Notes under the pieces: model-generated
What the model saw: the letters and a program-made list of their open reading frames with translations, nothing else
Database searches by the model: none
Told to the model about the DNA's origin: nothing
Source: Myxococcota bacterium
GTDB lineage: Bacteria; Myxococcota_A; Polyangia; Polyangiales; Houyiibacteriaceae
Reading direction: 5' to 3'
Assembly (NCBI GenBank): GCA_028284955.1
Contig: JANQQS010000161.1
Coordinates: forward strand, 1-33,908
DNA length: 33,908 nucleotides
Position numbers and translations under genes: made by a program
Part shown: in pieces, positions 8,834-16,985 of the stretch
How positions within the stretch are numbered: position 1 is the stretch's first letter
Layout: each line of letters starts with the position of its first letter

Positions 8834-8890
8834 TGGTTGTATTCGAACATCTACATCTGGTTGTATTCGAACATCTACTTGTATTCGAAC
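8834..8890. repeat. Micro-duplication of a gene's 3' end
   Basis: TTGTATTCGAAC occurs three times: at the end of the neighbouring lipoprotein gene (8879-8890, encoding its last residues F-E-Y-K) and twice beyond its stop codon, within a longer unit of about 24 bp (TGGTTGTATTCGAACATCTA at 8834 and 8858). This looks like a recent tandem duplication of the coding end into the intergenic space. Confidence 0.85.
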
Positions 8891-9531
8891 GTGCAGCCGT
8901 CCATGCGGAGCACCGCCGGAGCGGTGAACAGGTGCTGCTCGGTCGATGTTCTCGTTCCGTTTTCGTAGATCGTCGTTTTAAGCTCGATCTCCGATGTGAA
9001 CGACAAGTCCACGAAGCCCTTGAGCGTGTCGTTGTCGGCTCGGAGCGCGTGCTGGTTCTCCGGGTCTGAAAAGACGACCTCAGTAAAGTGCCCGCCTGCC
9101 TCAGTGGTGATTTCTTTGGTCACTTGTAGGTCTTTTACCCAGGTCTGCGTGGCTTTCGAAGTCATTGTACCGACGCCTCGCAGAACCATCTTAGCGCCGG
9201 GGTTGAGCGGTTGTTGGGTCGTCATGGCGTACGCGTTGTTTCTGTCGACAGACGGCTCACCGGTTCTAACTGCTACAGTATTCGTATTTCCAAAAAAATC
9301 GAACTCAGAGCCCTTCCGCTTCAGGCCTCCGTCAAATAGGACAGAAGAGCCGTCTGAAAGTTTTTTTTTGCAAAAAAGTTCCACTGTGAAATCACGATCT
9401 AAATGCTTCAGTTGCGTGTCCTCGTCGCTCGCGCTGTCCGCAACACCAGCTGTACATCCCATCCCTCCCATCGAGGACAGCAGCATGAGCGCCGCGCCAA
9501 AGCGTTGATTGAATAGTTGGCTCAGAGTCAC
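8875..9531 (-). CDS. Lipoprotein of the sigma-54-linked set
   Basis: A 218-residue lipoprotein. The GTG at 9531 was chosen because AGGAGG sits 7 bases upstream and it opens a good signal peptide ending in the lipobox GMGC; the frame is open a further 29 codons upstream without signal-like sequence. Mature residues begin T-A-G-V-A-D-S-A-S-D-E-D, an acidic stretch like those of its cousins in this window. The rest is predicted beta-rich with two cysteines (one near the start, one four residues from the C-terminus). No known domain recognised. A sigma-54-like promoter lies at 9571-9586. It is divergent from the lipoprotein at 10088. Confidence 0.75.
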   Translation of the reverse strand: MTLSQLFNQRFGAALMLLSSMGGMGCTAGVADSASDEDTQLKHLDRDFTVELFCKKKLSDGSSVLFDGGLKRKGSEFDFFGNTNTVAVRTGEPSVDRNNAYAMTTQQPLNPGAKMVLRGVGTMTSKATQTWVKDLQVTKEITTEAGGHFTEVVFSDPENQHALRADNDTLKGFVDLSFTSEIELKTTIYENGTRTSTEQHLFTAPAVLRMDGCTFEYK

Positions 9532-9570
9532 AACGAAACCTCCTGTAGTTCGTGTCGCGTCACGCGACGA

Positions 9571-9586
9571 AGCACAGTTCATGCCA
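9571..9586 (-). promoter_or_regulatory. Sigma-54-like -24/-12 promoter
   Basis: On the minus strand the sequence is TGGCATGAACTGTGCT. It matches the sigma-54 consensus TGGCACG-N4-TTGCW at 10 of 12 specified positions, with the exact GG-N10-GC spacing. The -12 GC is about 40 bases upstream of the lipoprotein start at 9531. It differs from the site at 27201-27216 only in the N4 spacer. Confidence 0.65.
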
Positions 9587-9996
9587 AGAAAGCTATCGTC
9601 GCTGCACTCTGTCCGCACTCCGTTGCTCTCCGCGACACCTCTCGCTCGGTGACATGAATTCGCTCAGCTTTTTCCTCTCGCGCATCTCGCGCCACGCGCA
9701 AAGCGTGCGCCACGACGTCACTCGCGCCCCGAAAACCCCAGCCCAGCCGCTCTTCGCGCCGCGAATTTCTTCCCGCCGGATACGCTCGCTTGCGTTGCGC
9801 CAGACTCGCTTGAGTTGCGCCAGAGACGTTGCGCAACCATTCGCAATTCATTGCATCGACATCCGCGCAAAAAGTCCGACGCAGGATTGGTGAACCATCC
9901 AGGCAACAACAGTGCCATTGCATCGATCGATACGCACCGGAACTTCGTCAAGCCGGCACTCCGACGAAGGTCAAATCAGATGCGTTGGCCAGTGCT
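9587..9996. other. Intergenic region between divergent lipoprotein promoters
   Basis: No convincing gene. It holds a 13-bp palindrome TTCGCGCCGCGAA (9753-9765), a tandem 20-bp repeat (9785-9824) and a TTGCGCAA palindrome (9829-9836). These lie roughly midway between the two sigma-54-like promoters, where binding sites for an enhancer-binding activator would be expected. That role is inference. Confidence 0.5.
9785..9824. repeat. Tandem 20-bp repeat, candidate activator site
   Basis: CTCGCTTGCGTTGCGCCAGA is followed directly by a second copy with one change (C to A at the ninth base). A third TTGCGC follows within TTGCGCAA at 9829-9836. Confidence 0.7.
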
Positions 9997-10012
9997 CGGC
10001 ACACATTCTGCT
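9997..10012 (+). promoter_or_regulatory. Sigma-54-like -24/-12 promoter
   Basis: CGGCACACATTCTGCT matches TGGCACG-N4-TTGCW at 9 of 12 positions with the exact GG-N10-GC spacing. The -12 GC is about 76 bases upstream of the lipoprotein ATG at 10088. It closely resembles the site at 27555-27570 (CGGAACACATCTTGCT). Confidence 0.6.
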
Positions 10013-10087
10013 TATTTTCCTTCCGGGACTCGAGGAATGTGGTCGTCTGTCACCACCTAGCCCCCGTCGTCGCAAGGAGCACCCGTG

Positions 10088-10513
10088 ATGAAGCTGATCA
10101 CAACTCATTCCATATTCGTAGGCTCGCTGGCCTTGGCAGCTTGGGGATGTACCGCAACGACAGACGTAGAGCCGACAGAAAAAAAGACTGGCAACGCTGA
10201 GGACCCGTGTGCATCGGCAAACGACATACTGACAGATTCACGTTGCAGTAAAACGTGGGACTCCGAGTTTTGTAGCCTAGGAGCCGCCACAAATGACTTT
10301 TACAAGTGCGGCATTGATCTCCCGGAACACGTTCCGCCCAAGCCCAAAACATGCACGCTAGGGGAAGAATGCGGAACGCTCGTCGTACCATCGCTCGAGC
10401 CCTGGTGTGTGGAGCGCAATGCTCAAGGTGAGTGCACGTGCTGGTCTAATACCAACGAAGGCAGCTGCGGTACCAAGGCCATTCCCCCGAGCGACCCGCT
10501 GAACCCAGATTGA
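10088..10513 (+). CDS. Small cysteine-rich lipoprotein with post-lipobox TEKK motif
   Basis: A 141-residue lipoprotein. AAGGAG precedes the ATG by 8 bases; a GTG one codon earlier is less well spaced. The signal peptide ends in the lipobox AWGC, followed by T-A-T-T-D-V-E-P-T-E-K-K, a motif shared with other lipoproteins of the window. The mature part has about ten cysteines (for example CSKTWDSEFC, CTLGEEC, CTCWSN), suggesting a small disulfide-stabilised domain. No known family recognised. A sigma-54-like promoter lies upstream. A decayed nucleotidyltransferase gene runs antisense into its 3' end. Confidence 0.8.
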   Translation: MKLITTHSIFVGSLALAAWGCTATTDVEPTEKKTGNAEDPCASANDILTDSRCSKTWDSEFCSLGAATNDFYKCGIDLPEHVPPKPKTCTLGEECGTLVVPSLEPWCVERNAQGECTCWSNTNEGSCGTKAIPPSDPLNPD

Positions 10514-10788
10514 CCAAACCAGACGATTTCATTTGTCCGGGCAGAAGCGAGCTGTTCGACAATCGCGTTCGGAACTCCATAGTCGCGCATCGCTTCTTGA
10601 AGGCGCGCCCGATTGTCTGGTGCGGAGTCGAACCAGATGTCCAAGTCTTTGGTCGCACGCGGCTGCGTATGAAAGCCAACCGCATGCCCTCCGATCACCA
10701 GGTAGCGAACCGCGTGGCGAGCCAACGTCTCGACAAAGTCCGAAAGGTCGGGTGCGTTGCCAAGATAGCGACTCACTTTTTGACCCAT
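10423..10788 (-). pseudogene. 3'-truncated nucleotidyltransferase (DUF6036-like)
   Basis: From the ATG at 10788 the protein has the start of a nucleotidyltransferase-fold domain: SDFVETLARHAVRYLVIGGHAVGFH, then PRATKDLDIWFD with the D-x-D metal pair, then helices up to NEIVWFGQ. In the family this is followed by a conserved segment containing I-D-L-L-T; here homology stops at about 10514, exactly where the convergent lipoprotein gene ends, and the frame continues as antisense. So the catalytic domain is cut. The ATG overlaps the end of a small upstream gene by 16 bp, as in toxin-antitoxin pairs. It is probably inactive. Confidence 0.6.
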
Positions 10789-10955
10789 GGCCGCACGCCA
10801 TAGAATCGAAAACCCACGCCTCCGCCCGCCGGCGATTCGCGCTGAGGCCAAGCCATCCGGGTGACTTCGAAGCATGCACGCCATCGCTCGGCCGGAGAGA
10901 GTCGGCTCTGCTCGGCGTCGGCCAGTGACGCGAGCTCTTCGTGCGACGAAGCCAC
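10773..10955 (-). CDS. Small partner protein of the truncated nucleotidyltransferase
   Basis: A predicted protein of about 60 residues from a GTG at 10955 (a GTG three codons earlier is equally possible). The core ADAEQSRLSPAERWRACFE resembles short helical proteins that precede DUF6036-type nucleotidyltransferases in many genomes (typical L-S-P-E-E-R-x-x-x-x-F-E-L pattern). Its end overlaps the nucleotidyltransferase start, indicating translational coupling. If the pair was a toxin-antitoxin-like module this would be the antitoxin-side member, but that role is inferred from position only. The reading frame upstream runs into a palindromic element, so the true start is uncertain. Confidence 0.45.
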   Translation of the reverse strand: MASSHEELASLADAEQSRLSPAERWRACFEVTRMAWPQRESPAGGGVGFRFYGVRPWVKK

Positions 10956-11051
10956 GCCGCCCACCCAGTCTTGGGCCTTCTGCCGAGCGCGCCTCCGGCG
11001 CCAACAAAGCTGCCAAGCCCGATGACGAACTGGGCGCCCGCGTCTATCGAA

Positions 11052-11196
11052 GGCCCTGGCGGTGGGGTGCGCCCAGAGCGAGGCCCGGAGGGGCCCAAAA
11101 GCGAACGCAGCAAAGCGAAGTGCTGCTTTTGGGAGAACCCGAAGGGAGCGCCTGCGCGACCGCCCTCGCGGCGGGCACACCCCCACCGCCAGGGCC
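11052..11196. repeat. 145-bp palindromic element with terminal inverted repeats
   Basis: Left end GGCCCTGGCGGTGGGG and right end CCCCACCGCCAGGGCC are perfect 16-bp inverted repeats. An inner pair, CCCAAAAGC (11094-11102) and GCTTTTGGG, forms a second stem in the centre. The whole element could fold into one long imperfect hairpin. It carries no transposase and no convincing coding frame, so it resembles a MITE or a large REP/BIME-like element. It sits between the decayed nucleotidyltransferase module and argS. I see no clear target-site duplication. Confidence 0.75.
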
Positions 11197-11300
11197 GTGC
11201 GCCAATCGTCACTTCAGTGGACCAAATCAATCATGCGGTTGCCCCGGCGTCTGTTGCGTCCTGTCGCCTGCTTCGTTTTCGAGGATTCTTGCGCTGCCGC

Positions 11301-13067
11301 TTACATCCTCGTAATGACCGGAATTCCTAAGAGCCCCAGTCCGCGCTCTAGTTGGCGTCCGACCAGCGCGGTAAGCCCGAGGCGACTCGAGCGCGTGGCT
11401 CCTTCCGCTTTGAGCACGGGGCATTCGGTGAAGAATCGACTGAACGCGGTGGCCACCGAGTACAGGTGCTCGCAGAGAAGATGGGGTTGGTAGGTTTCGG
11501 CGGCGCGGTGCACCACATCCGGAAACCGAATCAGGGTGCGCGCGAGGGCGATTTCGGTGGCATGCTCCGGGACGACAGGCGCGGCGAATGTGGCGAACTC
11601 TTCGCTGGCGCCTAAAGAGGCCGAGGCTTTGTCGAAGATGGAGCGCGTTCGCGCGTAGTTGAACATCAAGTAGGGCGCGGCGTTGCCCGCGAAGGAAATC
11701 ATTTTGTCCCAGTCGAAGCGGTAATCGCTCATCCGGTTTTGATGAAGGTCGGCGTATTTGACTGAGCCAATGCCGATGGCGCGCTTGGCGAACGCGAGGT
11801 CTTCGTCGGCAATGCGCAGCTTGCCGCTCTCGCGCGCTTCATCGATACGGGCGCCCGCACGCTCTTCGGCCTCAGTGAGCAATGAAAAAAGCGTAATGGG
11901 TTGGCCGTCGCGGGTACGCAGCGGTTTTCCATCGTCGCCGAGTACGGTGCCAAACGCGACATGGTCGAGCCGCATGTTCACTTCGAGCAAGCCCATCACC
12001 GCAAAGAGCTGACGAAAGTGAAGCGATTGGCGCGCGTCGACCACATAGACCGAGCGGTCGGCGCGGAATTGCTGCTCCCGATGCAGCACCGTCGCGATGT
12101 CGGTGGTGGAGTAGAGAAACGCGCCGTCTTTCTTCCGAACGATGAAGGGCTCCTTTTGTTTACGAAGCCCCTTTGGCGCCGCCGACAGCTCGCCAAAGAA
12201 GACGCACAGCGCGCCCTGGTCTTCCCTCGCGATTCCTGCACTGAGGAGTCGCTCGACCACTTCGGGCAGCGCATCATGGTAGGCGCTCTCCCCGAGCCAC
12301 TCGTCAAACTCCACGCCGAGCAGCGCATACACCCGGTCGAGCGAGGCTCGCGTCGCCGTGACAAATTGCTCCCACAGCGCGCGATTGTCCGCGTCGCCCG
12401 CCTGCAACCGAGCGAGCTCGGCCCGCGCCTGCTCGGCAAACGCCTCGTCTTCTTTCGCGCGCGCGCTCGCTAGTTTGTATACGCGCTCAAGCTCCGCAAT
12501 CGCATCACGCTCGAGCTCCTCCGCATCACCAAACTCGCGCATCCCGACAATCAGCAAACCAAACTGCGTGCCCCAATCGCCAATATGGTTGTCGCGGATC
12601 ACACGGTGACCCACCGCCCCGAGCAGCCGGGACACGCTGTCGCCAATCACCGTTGTGCGAAGATGGCCCACGTGCATTTGCTTGGCGATGTTCGGCGACG
12701 AGAAGTCCACCACAATGGTCTCCGGCGACTCGACCAGAGGCACGCCGAGCTTATCCACATCGCGGAGCATCGCTTCCAGCTGCTCGCCGACCCAGGCCGG
12801 CCGCAGCGTCAGATTCACAAACCCCGGCCCCGCAACCTCGGCTTTTTCGATAGCCGGCTCGCGCTGGAGCGCCTCCGCAATAGGGCCCGCGAGCTCGCGC
12901 GGCGGGCGACCCAGCTTCTTCGCGAGCGGCATGGCCGCGTTGATCTGAAAATCCCCAAACTGAGCGTCGGCGGTCGGCCTGAGCAAGGGCATCACCGACC
13001 CTTCAAGCTCAAGCGCTGACCGAATCGCCGTCGCGGCAACTTCTTCCAAATAAGCTTCCAGCAGCAT
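11301..13067 (-). CDS. argS: Arginyl-tRNA synthetase
   Basis: A 588-residue class I aminoacyl-tRNA synthetase charging tRNA-Arg. The ATG at 13067 has AAAGGG 5 bases upstream and starts the expected N-terminal additional domain (QFGDFQINAAMPLAKKLGR). Then come PGFVNLTL, SSPNIAKQMHVGHLRTT with the HIGH-type motif HVGH (about 132-135), the DNHIGDWGTQFG segment, and YSTTDIATVLHR. The KMSKS region is the relaxed DKMISFAGNAAPYLMFNYAR form common in ArgRS. The C-terminal anticodon-binding helices end normally. Length is usual. It is divergent from the acyl-CoA dehydrogenase gene, 155 bp apart. Confidence 0.95.
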   Translation of the reverse strand: MLLEAYLEEVAATAIRSALELEGSVMPLLRPTADAQFGDFQINAAMPLAKKLGRPPRELAGPIAEALQREPAIEKAEVAGPGFVNLTLRPAWVGEQLEAMLRDVDKLGVPLVESPETIVVDFSSPNIAKQMHVGHLRTTVIGDSVSRLLGAVGHRVIRDNHIGDWGTQFGLLIVGMREFGDAEELERDAIAELERVYKLASARAKEDEAFAEQARAELARLQAGDADNRALWEQFVTATRASLDRVYALLGVEFDEWLGESAYHDALPEVVERLLSAGIAREDQGALCVFFGELSAAPKGLRKQKEPFIVRKKDGAFLYSTTDIATVLHREQQFRADRSVYVVDARQSLHFRQLFAVMGLLEVNMRLDHVAFGTVLGDDGKPLRTRDGQPITLFSLLTEAEERAGARIDEARESGKLRIADEDLAFAKRAIGIGSVKYADLHQNRMSDYRFDWDKMISFAGNAAPYLMFNYARTRSIFDKASASLGASEEFATFAAPVVPEHATEIALARTLIRFPDVVHRAAETYQPHLLCEHLYSVATAFSRFFTECPVLKAEGATRSSRLGLTALVGRQLERGLGLLGIPVITRM

Positions 13068-13158
13068 GCGTACCCTTTGCGTCGGCGCGAAGGGTCCGCG
13101 ATATTCGCCCACCGCGCCAGTCGGTTGATGGAATCTGGAACACCAAAAAATAAATGAA

Positions 13159-13168
13159 TGAATATTCA
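13159..13168. promoter_or_regulatory. Palindrome TGAATATTCA between argS and acyl-CoA dehydrogenase
   Basis: A perfect 10-bp palindrome within an AT-rich patch (13146-13170), 55 bp upstream of the acyl-CoA dehydrogenase start. Fatty-acid-degradation genes are often controlled by TetR/FadR-type repressors binding such sites. The role is inference. Confidence 0.3.
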
Positions 13169-13222
13169 ATGTACCCTTGACGCGCCGCATCAACATCGGC
13201 ATGATTGGGATGGGGGTAATTC

Positions 13223-15061
13223 GTGCAAGGAATCAATCGGTACAAAGCAGACCTTAGAGATTTCCATTTTCTGCTCTTTGAACAGTTCGGCCTTGATGAA
13301 CTGCTCGGCAAAGCGCCGTTCGCGGATTGGGGGGTCGAGGAATGCCGGCTCGTGCTCGACGAGGTGTATCGATTTGCCTGCGAAGTCACCGGCCCGCTGA
13401 ACTCGGTCGGTGACGCCCACGGCTGTCGATTCGAAGACGGCAAAGTCTTCGTCGCGCCGGGCTTCAAGGAAGCCTGGGACAAAATCTACGAGGCCGGCTG
13501 GTCGACGCTTACCGCCCCCGAAAACATCGGCGGGCAAGACGCGCCGCATACCCTCGGCGTACTCACCCAAGAAATGATCGGCGGGTCGAATACGTCGTTC
13601 AGCATGTACCCGAGCCTTTCTCTTGGCGCCGCCGAAGTCATCGGCCATTTCGGCACCGATCGGCAGCGTAAGCTTTATGCCTCGCGCATGACCGACGGCA
13701 CCTTCGGCGGAACGATGTGCCTCACCGAGCCCCACGCCGGGTCGGACGTAGGCAGCTCGGCCACCAAAGCCACCAAAAACGAAGACGGCACCTATTCGAT
13801 CAAGGGCACGAAAATCTACATCAGCGGCGGCGACCACGACATGACGGAAAACGTCGTACATCTCGTGCTCGCCCGCGTCGAAGGCGCGCCCCCGGGCACC
13901 AAAGGGCTGTCGCTCTTCGTGGTCCCCAAAATCCGTATCCAGGAAGACGGCTCGCTCGGCGAACCCAACGACGTCATCACGGCGTCGATCGAGCACAAGA
14001 TGGGCATCAAAGCCTCATCCACCTGCGCGCTTCAGTTCGGCGAAGACGACAACTGCATCGGCGAGCTCGTCGGCGAAGTCGAACACAAGGGCATGCACCA
14101 AATGTTTCGGATGATGAACTTCGCGCGCATCAGCGTGGGCATTCAAGGCCTCTCGGTCGCCTCCAGCGCCTACCTCAACGCGGTTGAATACGCGCGCGAC
14201 CGCAAACAAGGGTCGCATATCACGCAGTTCAAAGACCCCACCGCGCCCCGCGTCCCCATCATCGAGCATCCCAACGTGCGCAAGATGCTCCTCGACATGA
14301 AAGCCAAGGTCGAAGGGGTGCGCGCGCTGGTCGTCAAACTCGCGCTTCATCAAGACCGCGTGCACGTGCTTTCCGGCCAAGACGACGAACAAGCCGCCTA
14401 TCATCAGGGCCAGGTCGACCTGCTCACCCCGCTCGTCAAAGCCTACGGCTCGGACCAAGGCTTCGAAGTTTGCGCGTCCGCCATTCAAGTATTCGGCGGC
14501 GCTGGCTATCTGCGCGACCACCCCGTCGAGCAATACTGCCGCGACGCGAAAATCTTCAGCATCTATGAGGGCACCAACGCGATTCAAGCCCTCGACCTCG
14601 TGGGCCGAAAACTCGGCCAAGCGGGCGGAAAAAACACCCAGGCATTCCTCGCCGACGTACAGAAGTTTATCGACGCGCACCGCGAACACACCTCGCTCGG
14701 TAGCGAAGTGCAAGCTTTACAAAAAGCCCACGAAGCGGTGGCCGGCTGCGTGATGCAATTCCTGAGCTGGTTTCAGGCGGGGAAAATGGAGCAGATCCCC
14801 CTCGCGGCGGAAAACTTTCTCGGCATGATGAGTGAACTCGCCATCGGATGGCTCTTGCTCGAGCAAGCCGTCATCGCCGAAACCAAAGCAACCGACGTCT
14901 CAGACACCCACCCCGACAAAGCCTTCTACGCCGGCAAAACATTCGCTGCGCAATACTTCGCCCGCAACATCCTCCCCGCCGTGGTCAGCGCCGCCCGCGT
15001 GCTCACCCGCGAAGACAGCTCCGCGAACGACATCCCCAGCGAAGCGTTCGGAAGCGTATAA
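13223..15061 (+). CDS. Long-form acyl-CoA dehydrogenase
   Basis: A 612-residue FAD enzyme oxidising an acyl-CoA to the enoyl-CoA. The N-terminal domain precedes the FAD/substrate segment GTMCLTEPHAGSDVG, then the beta domain (YSIKGTKIYISGGDHDM), then helices with QVFGGAGYLRDHPVEQYCRDAKIFSIYEGTNAIQ, where Glu 449 is the expected catalytic base. The extra C-terminal 100-150 residues place it in the roughly 600-residue branch that includes DmdC (3-methylmercaptopropionyl-CoA dehydrogenase) and other broad-range enzymes; the substrate cannot be told. The start is GTG after a G-rich stretch. It stands alone, and the MORC-like operon begins 49 bp after its stop. Confidence 0.9.
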   Translation: MQGINRYKADLRDFHFLLFEQFGLDELLGKAPFADWGVEECRLVLDEVYRFACEVTGPLNSVGDAHGCRFEDGKVFVAPGFKEAWDKIYEAGWSTLTAPENIGGQDAPHTLGVLTQEMIGGSNTSFSMYPSLSLGAAEVIGHFGTDRQRKLYASRMTDGTFGGTMCLTEPHAGSDVGSSATKATKNEDGTYSIKGTKIYISGGDHDMTENVVHLVLARVEGAPPGTKGLSLFVVPKIRIQEDGSLGEPNDVITASIEHKMGIKASSTCALQFGEDDNCIGELVGEVEHKGMHQMFRMMNFARISVGIQGLSVASSAYLNAVEYARDRKQGSHITQFKDPTAPRVPIIEHPNVRKMLLDMKAKVEGVRALVVKLALHQDRVHVLSGQDDEQAAYHQGQVDLLTPLVKAYGSDQGFEVCASAIQVFGGAGYLRDHPVEQYCRDAKIFSIYEGTNAIQALDLVGRKLGQAGGKNTQAFLADVQKFIDAHREHTSLGSEVQALQKAHEAVAGCVMQFLSWFQAGKMEQIPLAAENFLGMMSELAIGWLLLEQAVIAETKATDVSDTHPDKAFYAGKTFAAQYFARNILPAVVSAARVLTREDSSANDIPSEAFGSV

Positions 15062-15110
15062 ATCGACCGACGCATGGCCGTGCCGAACGCCATGACGTAC
15101 AAAGGCGGGC

Positions 15111-16967
15111 ATGTCTCGTTCGGACGCGCGGTGGATATTTGACCCGCTTCCGGCGTCCGGCGCTCGGCGCGGCGGCGACCCGGCGGCGCACGCCTTTCGG
15201 CACGATTTGGAGACGTTTGTGCGCGAAGTCGTACAGAACGCCAACGACCAAGCGCTGACGTGGCCAAAAATCCGCTTTCGGTTTCACGAAATCGCTGGAA
15301 AAGACCTTCAGCATTTTTTGGACGCGGCGTCGTGGCGCACGCTCAAGCCGCATCTGGAAGGGGCAGTCACGGCGCACAAACAACCTCGCCTCTCGAGCTT
15401 CTTGCAAGACATCCGCCAGCACAACAAACTCTTGATCCTTTTTCTGGAAGACTTTGGGACCGAAGGGCTCACTGGCGACGAGCTTCGCGGCGAATCCCAT
15501 TTTCGATCTCTCTGCAAGGACACACTGTACAGCCACAAACACACCGATGCGGCCGGAGGGAGCTATGGTCTGGGCAAGAGCGTGCTGTGGAGCTTCTCTG
15601 GCCTGTCCGCAGTGATTTTCTACTCGGTACTCGCCCAGGAACTCAAAGGGCAAACATCTCCTCGATTGATCGGTCGCGCAGAACTTCCTTCGCACGCAGA
15701 CCGCGCGCAATGGTTCAGCGGCCCAGGATGGTTCGGTCGCCCACGTGGCGCGCGAGCGGAATCGATGTGGGCGCAAGACGCCGAGAACCTCGCCCGAGCG
15801 CTGGGTTTTCAGTCCCGACCTCCCGAAGCGCTCGGAACCAGCATCGCCATCCTCGGGTTTCGGGACCCGACCAGCGAAGAAAATGTTTCGGTCGAGGAAC
15901 TAAACGGAAACGTCGCCTGCGCGGCCGGCAAGTTTTTTTGGCCCGCGATGTGTCGAGACCGCCGCAAGCTTCGGGTGCTCACCGATCGACCCGGCCCCCT
16001 GGCGAACGAGCCTTCGTTGATCGACCCGGCCGAACAAGACATCGTCGCCCCCTTTGTGGACGCCTACCTTCGCCGGAACCGGCCCGCCGAGCGATTGTTG
16101 CGGCCCGGCGACGTGGCGGTGCGGTCCATTCCGTGGGAACTCCCGAGCCGACGCGACGGCGTTCGCGCCCCCACCGGCCACGTGGAGCTCGTGGTTCGTT
16201 TGGCAGACGATCGCCCGAGCGACTCGCTGCTTCGCCACGTTGCGCTTTTTCGCGGGCCCGGAATGGTGGTCCGATACTGGAATCGAAGCAGTCTGGGCGT
16301 TGGAGTTCGCCCCTTTCATGCACTGCTCGCATGTGGAGAAGCCCGCGACCCGCGCAACGTGACCGCATCCGACCAGCATATCGAGCAATTCCTCCGTGCC
16401 GCGGAGCCGCCTGGCCACGACCAATGGCACGCCACCCCCCGACTCAAAACAGAGTACCTACGCGGCTACGCAAAAGCGCTCGAACGGCTCAAGGCGGCGG
16501 TTACCGCTGAGCTGCGCGACCTTCTGCTCCCCGTGCCCGCGCAAGGCGAACGTGGCCCCGAGCAACTGCAAAAGCGCTTTCCGGTAGGCCCACGTGGAGG
16601 AACCCATCGCGAACACAGTTTCCATTTCCACGATCTCCACGCCGGCTATACCGGAAACCACTGGAGTTTCGCCGGAGAGATCGCTCCCGCAACGAAACAC
16701 GACGGATTTCGAGCTCGGCTGTCTCTTCACGAAGTGGGCGATGGTGGCACGCCCGTCGCATCGATACCGATCCGCCAGCTCGTTTCCGCGCAGAAAGACG
16801 TGCGGGTGGACGTTCAACAAGGAGTTGCGCACATCGTGGGAGCCCCGTCCGTGCGGTCGGTTCGCTTTCGTGGTGCGAGCTCTCCCTATCCGCCGGACGC
16901 GCTGCCGGGTGAGCTCGGCTTGGACGTCGTGGGAACGCTGAGCACTGAGACGCGTAGTTCAAATTGA
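15111..16967 (+). CDS. MORC/Hsp90-like GHKL ATPase, candidate defence protein
   Basis: A 618-residue protein. The first 180 residues carry GHKL (Bergerat) ATP-site motifs: N-box FVREVVQNANDQ (36-47) with the metal-binding Asn, G1 box EDFGTEGLT (113-121), and G2 box GGSYGLGKSVLW (149-160). There is no His-phosphorylation or receiver domain, so it is not a sensor kinase. Residues 180-600 are unknown, with a probable S5-like transducer region. Prokaryotic MORC-like GHKL ATPases are known from comparative genomics to sit in operons with helicases, nucleases and methylases of restriction type. The start is ATG after AAAGGCGG. Two co-directional genes follow at 18 bp and with a stop/start overlap. 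A chaperone-like role cannot be excluded. Confidence 0.75.
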   Translation: MSRSDARWIFDPLPASGARRGGDPAAHAFRHDLETFVREVVQNANDQALTWPKIRFRFHEIAGKDLQHFLDAASWRTLKPHLEGAVTAHKQPRLSSFLQDIRQHNKLLILFLEDFGTEGLTGDELRGESHFRSLCKDTLYSHKHTDAAGGSYGLGKSVLWSFSGLSAVIFYSVLAQELKGQTSPRLIGRAELPSHADRAQWFSGPGWFGRPRGARAESMWAQDAENLARALGFQSRPPEALGTSIAILGFRDPTSEENVSVEELNGNVACAAGKFFWPAMCRDRRKLRVLTDRPGPLANEPSLIDPAEQDIVAPFVDAYLRRNRPAERLLRPGDVAVRSIPWELPSRRDGVRAPTGHVELVVRLADDRPSDSLLRHVALFRGPGMVVRYWNRSSLGVGVRPFHALLACGEARDPRNVTASDQHIEQFLRAAEPPGHDQWHATPRLKTEYLRGYAKALERLKAAVTAELRDLLLPVPAQGERGPEQLQKRFPVGPRGGTHREHSFHFHDLHAGYTGNHWSFAGEIAPATKHDGFRARLSLHEVGDGGTPVASIPIRQLVSAQKDVRVDVQQGVAHIVGAPSVRSVRFRGASSPYPPDALPGELGLDVVGTLSTETRSSN

Positions 16968-16985
16968 GAACAGCGGAAAACGTTC

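Noticed and set aside
10529-11230. Long minus-strand frames across the palindromic element
   Set aside because: They run through the inverted repeat and give Arg/Gly/Pro-rich text with no domain; GC-rich DNA leaves such frames open by chance.
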